Of a stretch of DNA of 64,000 bases, positions 36,624 to 48,100 are shown piece after piece (the first letter of the stretch is position 1; each line of letters starts with the position of its first letter). A program made the translations under genes and the position numbers. The stretch is from Dipteris shenzhenensis (Eukaryota; Polypodiophyta; Polypodiopsida; Gleicheniales): assembly GCA_047967505.1 (NCBI GenBank), contig CM106538.1. One strand, given 5' to 3'. The notes under the pieces were generated by a model. The model ran no database searches. It saw only the letters and a program-made list of their open reading frames with translations, and was not told the DNA's origin.

Positions 36624-38500
36624 TAATCAATTGCTAGGGCAACAAAGCAGCTCAACAATTCAATACTCTAAAGCTTGAATACACCTCAACGCTGGGTAAG
36701 TATAAAGAAAAGTGTATAGAGTTGTAAAACAAAAAGGCAATAATTTCCAAGTTGGCACTTCGACTACTAAGTCAAGCTGATGACGATGCGGAGGAGTCAA
36801 CACAAGGGCATCACTACAGCTTGCTACAGTCTTCCAGCAAGAGGATCACCTTGAAGGAAGAATACACATTCAGTGGAAACACTTGCAAATCAAAATGTTA
36901 GGTGCAGTGCCTATGGACCAGGCCACAATGAGCACTAAGACTCTCCGAGATCTATGTCAGCAAATGGATGAAGACGAGAGAAATGTGTTCTATCTCTCAG
37001 TGCATGCAAATCTCATATGGTTTAAGCCTGATGCAATACTTCTATATGAGTGATCGGAAGTCCCCCCTCTTTGGGTAGTAGTTGGGGACTCCTACCCTTA
37101 CTGCAACAATCACCATCAACTTCCTTGGGATATAAATTCAGACAAATCGTACATTGAAGCTAACAATGCCTACCAGAAGTGACAAAGATCTACCAGCGGA
37201 ATATGTGGTTTACCTTCAATCTAATCTCTCCTATCCTGCCACTCTCTTTTCTGATCTTCTCACATCCCTCCCTAACTCCACCTCCATCCTTCGTACCATT
37301 CCAAAAATCCATGCTAACCCATATTCCTTGCCATGTCTCTTCACCCATGCCTCTCAACACTACCTCTTAATCCAAGAATCCAACTTTTATCATCCAATAA
37401 CACCTAGCTTTTTTTCATCACTTGAAAATCCTCCCCTTGAGGACTATCAAGTCGCTCAATCCATTTGCCCTGCTCTCCCTCCACGTTCTATCGACATCCC
37501 TACTTCTACCTTCTCAAATTTACTACTTGCTTCTACCTCAAGTTTGTCCTCTATAACCTCTTCCTCTCCCCCAAGACCACATATTCCTTAGATCTCACTT
37601 GAGAATCCAATGAAGGCACCATTAATGATTCCATCAATGAGCTTCACGAATTGGATAATCCAAATCTCACACCCACACGGGAGTTGCAACAGAATACAAA
37701 CATGATTCCCATGCCTAGAAATCCCATTGGTGATTCTTGGAAGCAATACCCAAACATGCTGTTAAGAGGAGGATGGGAACTCTCTGGAATTTCAATGAAT
37801 ATTTGCCAGCGCAAATCACTCCAGACATAAGCAACAAATTGAAGCCACAATCTGCTTAGCGTAGACCAAAGCTGCTCAAAGAAAAGTAACTCCTTGAGTA
37901 AGTACTTACAAGCTCCATCTTCCTTTCAAACGCATCCCACATTTGATGTGGTACCCCATCGCTACCGGTGGGATGCCAATCATCATGATCCAAATAAGGT
38001 ATGGCTGCTAATCAAGAGAAACTCCAAGATCAAATGGACAAGCCAAGGAACACTCATCAGAGCCTTGGACAAAACATGCATAAATTATGCAAGGTAATTA
38101 TAACAAAACACTCAAGGAGAGTGCAAAATACAGAGAAGCTTTAGTAATAATCTTGAAGGTACCCAACCTCAGTTTCAACCCAAATCAACAGCAGATAGAT
38201 GCTCAAACAACCAATCACCTCTTTCAAAGAGCCATATCTCTTCAAGGGTGGTATGTGTGTTTGTTTGAAGAAATGGTTGACACCGACTTCTTAAAAACTA
38301 AGCAAACAATCTACGGTGTTCGTGGATTACAAGGAAAAGATCGAGAACAAAGCTTGTCAAAATCGGTTTGAGAGAGTTGTTAACCCTATGGCAACAAGGG
38401 CTAGAAGTGCATTCTAGAGCAACAACGATGAGATCATTGTGTGTGTAGAGTAGCAACAAAGCTCCACTTGTAATATCTTGAGCCTGAAAGATGGTATGAT
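36624..38500 (+). other. Unassigned region with a 145-codon ORF
   Basis: The longest frame is 37154-37591: Ser/Pro/Thr/Leu-rich (PSFFSSLENPPLEDYQVAQS, LLLASTSSLSSITSSSPPRP), no family recognised. Fragments near 36900-37050 (KTLRDLCQQMDEDERNVFYL) and 37894-38097 (HRYRWDANHHDPNKVWLLIK) look coding but are unplaced. They follow the coiled-coil ORF on the same strand and may be a third ORF of the same element. Confidence 0.3.
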
Positions 38501-38609
38501 GAATCTTAAAGGATAAGGATAGCCAAAATCCTCTCTCGAAAAGATCCAATCATACTTGTAAAATCAGGATCTAGAGAGAGAAATACTAAAAGTCTACACT
38601 TTTTGAGCT

Positions 38610-38800
38610 CCCCCCATTTTGTGTAGAGACCCAAAAGGTCCCCCCACTTTGTATAGAGACTCAAAGGTCCTCCCACTATGTAGAGACCCAAAAGGTTCCC
38701 CCAAAAAGTGAAGGGACTCTTGTCCAAAACTCCTCCTTCCTCTCTTCTCCTCCTCTTCCCTCCTCCTCCCTCCTCCTCCCTCCTTCTCCTCCCTTGTCCC
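38610..38800. repeat. Pyrimidine-rich simple and short tandem repeats
   Basis: Copies of 'gtagagacccaaaaggt' with 'cccccactttgt' recur at 38620-38705. A (TCC)n/(CTCCTCC)n microsatellite follows at about 38745-38800. The Gly/Arg-rich frame on the opposite strand is a translation of this low-complexity DNA. Confidence 0.8.
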
Positions 38801-40899
38801 ACCTCTTCAACCCTTACCTCTCAAAGTCGCAAAGGACCTAGCTCCCCACTCCTCAACCCTGGAACTCCTAAATAGCTCTCTCAACCTTGTCCCCTTCTGA
38901 ACCTTGCAACCCCCTTCTAAACCCTTGAACTCCTGTGGAGGCAAGAGCCTCCATCCATCATTATGATCAAGCCCTCTTTCTCACCCATGCTTTAGCCTAC
39001 ATCTCTCACCAAAATACGACCCGAGGACCTATGCTACACTTGTGAAAACCTATGCTACAATGAGCAACGACACAACTGTAGGTGACCAACACCCTCGAAA
39101 CCTGCACTTGGGGGAGACAGTGACAACAATAGTGTAGGCACTACTTTAGAAAACAAAGAAACTCAAGTCATGCATGCAACAACAAAAGACCAAACGTTCC
39201 TTAAAATGGAAGGTGATGTGAACAAATTCAAGCGAAAGATGCTACCCACTTCTACAAGCGACAAAGCAAAGGGAAACACCCTAGAGGGGTCAAGTGCATT
39301 CAAGACTTTGCACCTAGACAACATATAAGACACACCTTACCATTATGTCAGTTGAAGAAACTTACTCTGAATATTATGCAATATGTCTGACAAGCACGTT
39401 ACTCTTTTAAAGATATATCCATGATTTATAGACTCTCCTTCTTGTAATCAATAAGAAACAAGGCTGCTGCAAACTTTGCAACCAGGCAACAATGTAAGAG
39501 TCAAATATACAAGGTGGCAGGGGGCATTGAGAGCCCTTAAAGATGACCTTAGCAAAAATCAAACACCTAAGAATTGTAGCATTCATCCAAAACAAAAATA
39601 CTACTTGACATTTGGAGGAAGGATTAAGTCTCTGTACCATGTCAAGTGGACGATTCTCGTTTCTCTGCTATTTATGGTCTCCATCCATTTTTAGTTAAGC
39701 CTCCTCATACATGGATTTACACTCCCAGTTGTGGCCAGCCCATTTTTCAATGTGTATCCTCCGGACAAATTACCATGTGTTTCAATCATGGCATTGTGGT
39801 GAGAGAAAGGTGAGGCCATCAAGGCCTCAAAGCCATTTGCTCACCCAAGGTTTGACATGATCCCTAACGTGTAAGTGGTGCACGTGATTTTCTTAATTTA
39901 AATTTCAAGCATTGATCGACTTCTCAATGACAAAGTACAAACTAATCTGAAAATTCAAAGAACATAGTTTTTTTCCACACACCCCCCATGGCCAACTACG
40001 AGAGGCCAATAACCCATGGCCTACGCTGACGTGTAGTTGAGGAGTATCTGGAAGGATTCGAATGTGGGCCATTCATCTGAGCTTCCAATGTTCTACCAAA
40101 AAGTATAATTTAGAAGCAAGGGGTGAGGTTACATGGATTGTGTGAGAGCATTTTAGAGAGAGATGGAATGTGAGTTGTGATCTCAAGAAGGTATAAGGCT
40201 ATTTGTAGACCACCAAAAGTTGCTCAACAAGTGCCCATTGTTGTGATACCCAAATAATTGGGATGGGTGGGTTGTCATGGGCAAACCCTTTACATACATT
40301 GCCTCCCTGAACCTACATAAAATTTTTGAAGTGCCCATTGGGCATTCAGTGTGTATTCGGCTGACCACTTGTCACGAAGCTTGGAATTGCTGGAGGGATC
40401 CTGGGACAGCCTGTGATTGGCTGGTTTACCCTCTAGGCAGGTAAGCTTGGTTGCCAATGAGCTTGGTTACCCATAGAAGTACTCTCCCCAAGCATGAAGT
40501 GGCACACGTAGGAAGGAACGTTTGCAGCTTGGGCATTAGGTGTGTAATGGGTTGGCCACTCCCTTGGTGGAAACGTTGCTCTCCCATTGGTTAGGATGGT
40601 TGCCCAAGATGCAAACCTGCTCCAATGGACGCGTTGCTCTCCCATTGTTAGAATGGCCCATTCAGCCTCTGTAACCAACCTAATAAGGTTGGGTTCACAG
40701 CGGGTGGCAACCGGCCTTCAAAATGATATGTTAAGTGCCGTCATCCTAAGTGGACCAATGAAGAGCATGCACTTTACACGTTACGGACAACTTAGGGTAG
40801 CTTCACACCACCCGCCTAGACACCCTCAAAAAATGGAGACTAGGCTCGTGGCACAAGGGGCTTGCCGAGCCCAGATGTCTGACACTTAAAAAAGTGTTC
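38801..40899. other. Unassigned region
   Basis: No supportable gene. Near 40530-40660 short repeats of 'cgttgctctcccattg' occur about 70 bases apart. The frames listed by length on either strand have no domains. Confidence 0.35.
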
Positions 40900-41008
40900 A
40901 TCATGTGAAGGCCGCCCGGTGGTTGACAAAATAAAGGTGCGAAATGTGCTAACTGAGAATTGAACCTTGCTAGCTGTCCCATCCTTCCACTAAACCAATC
41001 AAAACTCA
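40900..41008 (-). mobile_element. Possible tRNA-derived SINE head
   Basis: On the minus strand TGGTTTAGTGG (40997-40987) fits the polymerase III A box and GGTTCAATTCT (40966-40956) fits the B box. Their start-to-start spacing is 31 bases, shorter than in a tRNA (about 44), so the match may be partial or chance. No A-rich tail was assigned. Confidence 0.25.
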
Positions 41009-41116
41009 TTGTAAATTAATGATATCATTTTTATTAAATTATGTTGGCTGGTGTGAACATAACACCACTTACCTATTTCTTTAGTCCTTCATGACCGGCG
41101 GGTGGTAGGAGGGGTC

Positions 41117-41470
41117 AGACAAGAGATGGGCGTCGATTGTGTTTGTTCCACACATTCCAGGCCAATGAGCCGTCTGATCAACATGTGAGTCGGAGGATGA
41201 TCGGCGCCCGATGCTTTTTTTTACTGTTGTATTGAAATTGAAAGTGCCAATAGAGCCCCCATACGAGGTGACCAAGATAGAATCCTGAGCTGCCCTTGGA
41301 ACTTGAACTCAGGACCGTGGCACACAGACCCACACATTTTAGCTGCTTGGTCTAAACGCAGTGAGCATTGTCCTCGGTGTTGTTAGACAAGAGATGTGGG
41401 TGTTGTGACTATCCTACACGCTGCAGACCAGTGAGCCGTCTGATCAACATATGAGTCGAAGGATAATGGC
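41117..41470. repeat. Direct repeats enclosing a SINE-like sequence
   Basis: The 85-base segment 'agacaagagatg...gagccgtctgatcaacat' at 41117-41200 recurs diverged at 41386-41470. The two copies lie about 270 bases apart in the same orientation with the SINE candidate between them. They are far longer than a target-site duplication, so they reflect a tandem duplication. Confidence 0.65.
41214..41375 (-). mobile_element. Candidate tRNA-derived SINE
   Basis: On the minus strand TAGACCAAGCA (41354-41344) resembles an A box. GTTCAAGTTCC (about 41308-41298), inside GGTCCTGAGTTCAAGTTCC, resembles a B box, 45 bases downstream as in tRNA genes. The sequence ends in an A8 tract (41222-41215). Total length about 150-160 bases fits a plant SINE. 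No flanking target duplication is certain. Confidence 0.4.
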
Positions 41471-41835
41471 CACCTGGTGTGAACAATGGACTTGCTGGCA
41501 ATATGAAGTTTTGGAAGGGATGGTTGGAGTGGGGTATGAATGGAGCCTCAAAAAGCCCATCAAGGTCAAGGGTTGGTGCTCCTCTGAAAAGGGTGGAATG
41601 CGACTCCCAAAAACTGGTAGCCGTACTTGCCACATGGCGACCACCCAACCCCTCCCCAATTCCGGCGGGAAGGGCCATGTGTCGGTCTTCCGGGTCGGAA
41701 TCCGACCGGGTTTGGCTCCTAGGTCTACCGGCCGGTCGCCGCCGGAATCCTGACGGATTCCTCCGGGGAAAGGCGTCCCCATGGCGCTTCCGTACTCCAT
41801 CTGTGCAGAGAGTTTGATTTCTGTTGGAGGCAGCT

Positions 41836-42135
41836 ATGGCGGAGGAGCCAGCTATGGACGACGACGACGACCTCGAATCTCACATCCTCAAATGCTGCCA
41901 TGACCTCCTCCTCTGCCCTTCCCCTTCCTCTTCCCTCGCCCATCGCCAGCTTCAGACAATGGCTCAATCCTCTGGTGCTCGGGCCTCCCCCGTCCTCCTC
42001 CGTTTCCTGCGCCAGCCACACCTCCCCGATAGCGCTCTCGATGTCCTCGCCCAATGCATCGCTCACTGCTGCGGTGCCTGCTCCGCGCCGGCCTGTAGTC
42101 TCACCTTCACATTCTCGCCGTCCCTCAGCGTCCAA
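41836..42135 (+). CDS. Probable first coding exon of the methyltransferase gene
   Basis: A 100-codon, GC-rich exon in otherwise AT-rich DNA: MAEEPAMDDDDDLESHILKC, then Ser/Leu-rich sequence (HLPDSALDVLAQCIAHCC, SLTFTFSPSLSVQ). It ends at a phase-0 donor, CAA|gtaggc. Preceding DNA (41640-41820) is also GC-rich, like a promoter. No membrane or catalytic motif is evident. If not part of the methyltransferase it is the start of another, unfound gene. Confidence 0.5.
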
Positions 42136-45100
42136 GTAGGCTTCTTTATTGTACCCTGTTTGGTTGCTTGGCCGCCATCTGGTGCCTCCCCATATTTGGC
42201 TGGGGTGATCTGGCAGATTTTCGTGTCCTCACTGCATTGCGCTCCGAAATCTGCTACGACTGTTGCCCGTGATCGTCATCGACTTCCTTCCTATTGCGCC
42301 TGGAGAAGAAATTTCAAATGAAGACTCGAGAGAGGGCGTGGTGAATGGAAAGGTTTACGATCCGGTGGCGAAATGACACGTATAAATTGGAAATATACTG
42401 ATACATTGGATAAATTAATTATTGACGGTTTTCCGAATCGTTAAAGCTATTCTGATAGAAACAAGTGAGTGCAAGTACTCGTGAGCACTGTCCTGAGAGG
42501 GACGAGTTGATTTGGGAGAGAGAGAGGTGCCACTCAGAATAGAAAGTGTAAGACGTGGCCTAAAATAACTGGAGTGACACTTTTTAAGAAAAAGTGCACT
42601 GCCTGCAGGGCAGTGCTAATAACTAAGACCCCGCCGATAATGGCTAGTAGTTTAGTGGAAAATTTCTTTGGGTAGTTAGTCCTTAGCTCCACAAAAAATT
42701 CAGGGCATTGATATAAAATACTTATACGGGAAGCTCATGGAAAACGATATTCACGGGGAAGTAGTGTGTGCCCTATTACATCGGGGCAGCAGCAAAACAC
42801 ATGGGGAATGAATGCTCTTATCACCGTTAGTTGACAGTGTGTGAAGATGAAACTTGTGGATTAGTACAGTCCTTATGGAGTGAGAAGAAGCTACGTTCAG
42901 TCTATATGAACTGTTTGAATTACATCTCGAGGGGATGCTGTATCTAAATCTGGAAGAAGCCACAGCCGTGTAAAGCAAGCTTGTCTCCTATCACCTGCTC
43001 TTTAAAATGGCAAGCTGGAAGATTGGATTCTTTTTCTTAGATGCCTTGAAGAAGTTTTGCAAATTCTTGAATATGCAGGAAGCTAGATAAAAGTAATACA
43101 ATGGTGATAAAAAGGAGAGAAATTGCTTTTAAACGAGTAGATGTGAAGGAGTCAAGATGGAGACCATGCCTATGTACAATATCTAGGGTTGGATTTGTAA
43201 AGTAATAACGTATAGGAAGGGTTCGTTGAAGGCAGAAAGCTCTTTACATGATGAAATAAATGCAAGACGATCCATACGAGTCAGCACCATGGGGGCAGGG
43301 TTGGCCAAACAATTTGAATTCTTTTCTATATGTGAACTTCCCATTGATCCCTCTCTTTGAAGTCAATCCTCTCGATCTCGATCTCTGAGGTCAATTCCCA
43401 AAATCCCACACGATATAATCTTTGTCTTGAACAAAAGAGGTTGGGATGAAGTAGAGAATTGCTTTTGCCAAGGAAAGAAAGAGGGTGAAAAAGGATTTAT
43501 GAGATGGCTTTTTTTCTCTAAGGTCTAGTAACTTTGATGTGATGTAGCTTTTGTTGTCTTCCTTTGTTTTCCTCAGTGCAAAATGACAGCAGTTAGCAGT
43601 GCGGTGACTCAGTATCTACTCCTGCTTAGATAGCAAAATCCTCCTGGCTCTGTGGCCTTGGAAAATACTATCCCAAACGAAAAAATTTTCAAGTAAAAGA
43701 ATCTTGGCAAACGATTATCCACAATTCTTGATTGGAAGAGAAGGCCAAAGCTTCTTGCTGGATGCATATCAGTTGATTGTGCCTGCAACAAACTTGCAAT
43801 CAGAGAGCAATACTAGTCCAAATGGCCTCTTGCGAATTCTGAATAAGGAATTCCATACCTAATTGCTGTAAATCCATCACGGTATCTTCTTCAACAACCG
43901 CTTTTCCTTACCTCACCATTTCCTTACTTTACATAGTTTTTGGCCTTTTTTGCTCTGAATCGGAATCGTTTGAGTTTTTCCCAGAGACAAATAAAGCAAA
44001 AGCTTCATCTGGAAAGGAGAATGCAGTATTGATTCTCTTGTTATTTGTTCGATTCTAGAATTCAAATTCGGAGTTGAATTAATCCCCTTTTGATACCTGA
44101 ACTTTGCCCCTTGATCCCTCTCTCCAAATTCAAACCTCTCAATCTCGATCTCCAAGGTCAGTTCTCGCAGTCTCACATAATCGATCGTTGCCTGGGAACA
44201 AAAGAGGTTGGGATAAAGTAGATAAAGAGCAGACACCAGTACAACCCTGGCATGCGCGCTCCATACTAATAACCCCCAGTTCTCAAGCTGTTCCTAGACT
44301 GCCTACCAAGGGCTAACCACTAGCTCGGACCTTTGGGATGCCCCACTCCCAAGGGTGAGGTCCATGCAGGAACTGCTCACAAATGAGCCATAATCCCACG
44401 TGTATCACCTCATGACCAGGTCAGACCTCTATTCACTAGCCACATTATGTCCAAATAACATAGGACATAAGAAGGCAGGTTGAGGCAGAATGTAAGACTT
44501 ACTGACACATCTTTTGGTGGTGCTACAAGTGCTGAAACTTCACATGTATCAAGAAAAGGAAAAGAGAAAGTGGATCAGCAATTTGTAATGCCTGACTTAT
44601 GTGCAGGTCATTGCTATGTTAATGCAGATAGTGGCTCAGTGGCTCAGAATAGAGCCTTGATGAGGAGTTTGGGATACCAGCAGTTAGAACACTCGGTGTG
44701 AGGAAGACAAGAGCAACCATGAAGACATCTGACAGTGAGCCAGTTGTGTGCAGGTCTACTTAGGGTAGATACTCTATTGTTGACAGGTTGAGATATGATG
44801 GGTACACAGCCCATCATTATGCATATGTGGTACAAGAGGTAGAGCTCACTTGTTTTGAGAAAGCACTTGAAAAACCTGAAATGGGAAGATGCCATGGATA
44901 AGGAGATGGCAGCACTTGTGACTAAATGCAAATGAGACATGGGAGGTAGTGCCATTGCCTAAGGATAAGAAGGCAATTGGATGTACAAAAAGGGTTTTAT
45001 GACATGGCTTTTCTTTTTGCTAAGGTCTAATAAGTTTGGCTTTTATTGTCTTTATTTCTCAGTGCAGATCGACAGCAGCTTGCAGCGTGGTGACTCAATG

Positions 45101-48100
45101 TCTACTCCTGCTCAAGTAGCAAATTCCTGTGCCCTTGGCAAAAACTATCCCAAGGGGAAAAATTTTCAATTAAAAGAATCTTGGCAAACCATTATCCCAT
45201 CAAGCACGATTCTTAATTGGAAGAGAAGGCCAAAGTTTCTCACCGGATGCATATCAGTTGATCGTCTGCAAGGAATTCATAACCAGAGAGTGATGCTAGT
45301 CCCAGTGGCCTTTGTGTCCCAGCTCCCTTCCTCGATCACTCTTAAAGTGCAAGATTTATTCCAGAAGCAGATAAGGTGCGATCAGCACCTTGAACAGTAG
45401 CGATTCTTCTTCAAGAGTCCAGCAAATTCCCTTCCAGTCATGCCATGGGAGCTCCTCGATGCCTACCACGATCAGCAGCCCCTATCATGACTGCGACTCC
45501 TTCATAGCACGTTTATTTGTTATGCTCAATCACTTCCTTGTCTTTGTCCACTTGGTCGCCTTGGACAACCGCTCTCACAATTTTGCCAGAAGGGGTAGAT
45601 GACAGCAAAAACTCCTCAGTAGTATTGTATAAGGAGCTAAACATTTAACAAACAAGCTGCTCGTGAATAGTCTGCTGTGACACTTATGTAATGGTTACAA
45701 CAATTAAGAGCTTTTCCTTCAAATCTACCCAGCCATGGATTCCACACAACTCTCCTGCAGATTGTTTATCCTTTTCACTGCATCATCGTCTTTTTTCTTA
45801 GTTTTTTAGGCAACTGTAGAGGATTCAACTGAGGTTGTGTGGCAACTTCAAGAGTACTTCCGGTTGGGTCAAGTGTGACCTAGTAAGTCACTGTGGGGTG
45901 CTGGGGTGCTTTTGGTTAAGAAGAAAGACACGTCTATGTGTCCATGCCTAGACTATAAAGGTCCAAACAAACTGGCCATCAAGAATTCGTTACCTTGAAT
46001 GGATGATCTCATTGATGGGATTTTTGAAGCTAAGGATTTCGCGAGTGGCTCTCGTGAGTTTGAAACTGCACTATGTTGTGTTTTTAGAGGATGAGTTTGG
46101 AAATGTTCCTGGATTCATCTAGGTATATGCTTTTGTCGTATTAGTGGACATGCAAATTTCACCTTGTAAAGTTTTTGTCCAAGTTGCGGCTTGCTAGTAT
46201 TGCGATATTTCTTTCTATCTTAAATGGTGCGTTGCCCTATGTGCTAGATTTAGATTTAGATGCTCGTTTGGGAGAGACTAAAATGAAATTGTTTAGACTT
46301 CACAAGCGGTTGTAGCTTGAATGAAGAGATTTGGACTACTTTTTGATTAGCCCTCTCTTGTAGTGCTAGCCTTCGTCATGGCTGAGTTTGCCCTTCACCT
46401 CCGGAGTGCCGACAGAAACTCAGTACGAAGACTTTGTATAAATGGATGCTCAAGTATGTGTGGGTTTGCGGATTTGTATGTGTGAGAGCATACTTTTATA
46501 CTATGGTCTACACCCACTGTTGGGCGTTGATGACATCAGTGGGGATGTCATAGTAGCTAGTCCCTGCTATGCGTGATGGAGTTTATGGTTTTCAATCTTA
46601 TGAGTGACTCTTGTGAGATTGAAACTGTACTATGTTGTGTTTTTAGAGGATGAGTTTGGGAATGTTCATGGATTCATCTAGGTATATGCTTCTGCCGTAT
46701 TAGTGGACATGCAAATTTCACCTTGTGAAGTTTTTGTCCAAGTTGCGGCTTGTTGGTATTGCGATATTTCTTTCTATCTTAAATGGTGCGTTGCCCTATC
46801 AGCTAGATTTAGATTTAGATGCTTGTTTGGGAGAGACTAAAATGAAATAGTTTAGACTTCACAAGCGGTTGTAGCTTGAATGAAGAGATTTGGACTATTT
46901 TTTGATTAGCCCTCTTCTGTAGTGCTAGCCTTCGTCATGGCTGAGTTTGCCCTTCACCTCCGGAGTGCCGACAGAAACTCAATACGAAGACTTTGTATAA
47001 ATGGATGCTCAAGTATGTGTGGGTTTGTGAATTTGTATGTGTGAGAGCATACTTTTATACTATGGTCTACACCCACTGTTGGGCGTTGATGACGTCAGTG
47101 GGGATGTCATAGTAGCTAGTCCCTGCTATGCGTGGTTTTCAATCTTATGAGTGACTCTCGTGAGATTGAAACTGCACTATGTTGTGTTTTTAGAGGATGA
47201 TTTTGGGAATGTTCCTGGATTCATCTAGGTATATGCTTCTGCCGCATTAGCGGACATGCAAATTTCACCTTGTGAAGTTTTTGTCCAAGTTGCGGCCTGT
47301 TGGTATTGCGATATTTCTATCTATCTTAAATGGTGTGTTGCCCTATCAGCTAGATTTAGATTTAGATGCTCGTTTGGAAGAGACTAAAATGAAATCGTTT
47401 AGACTTCACAAGCAGTTGTAGCTTGAATGAAGAGATTTGGACTACTTTTTTATTAGCCTTCTCCTCTAGTGCTAGCCTTTGTCATGGCTGAGTTTGCCCT
47501 TCATCTCCAGAGTGCCGACAGAAACTCAGTACGAAGACTTTGTATAAATGGATGCTCAAGTATGTGTGGGTGTGTGGATTTGTATGTGTGAGAGCATACT
47601 TTTGTCAGTGGGGATGTCATAGTAGCTAGTCCTTGCTATGCGTGATGGAGTTTATGGTTTTCAATCTTATGAGTGACTCTTGTGAGATTGAAACTGCACT
47701 ATGTTGTGTTTTTAGAGGATGAGTTCGGGGATGTTCTTGGATTCATCTAGGTATATGCTTCTACAGTATGAGCGGACATGCAAATTTCACCTTGTGAAGT
47801 TTTCGTCCAAGTTGCGGTCTATTGGTATTGCGATATTTCTTTCTATCTTAAATGGTGCGTTGCCCTATCAGCTAGATTTAGATTTAGATGCTCGTTTGGG
47901 AGAGACTAAAATGAAATCGGTAGCTTGAATGAAGAGATTTGGACTACTTTTTGATTAGCCTTCTCCTTTAGTGCTAGCCTTTGTCATGGCTGAGTTTGCC
48001 CTTCACCTCCAGAGTGCCGACAGAAACTCAGTACGAAGACTTTGTATAAATGGGTGCTCAAGTATGTGTGGGTGTGTGGATTTGTATGTGTGAGAGCATA

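Noticed and set aside
38506-38802. Gly/Arg/Glu-rich 98-codon frame on the minus strand
   Set aside because: It is produced by a (TCC)n microsatellite and short tandem repeats.
41444-42135. Long frames on both strands around 41.4-42.1 kb (118, 112 and 136 codons)
   Set aside because: They overlap the GC-rich first exon and its promoter. They have no domains and are explained by low stop-codon density in GC-rich DNA.
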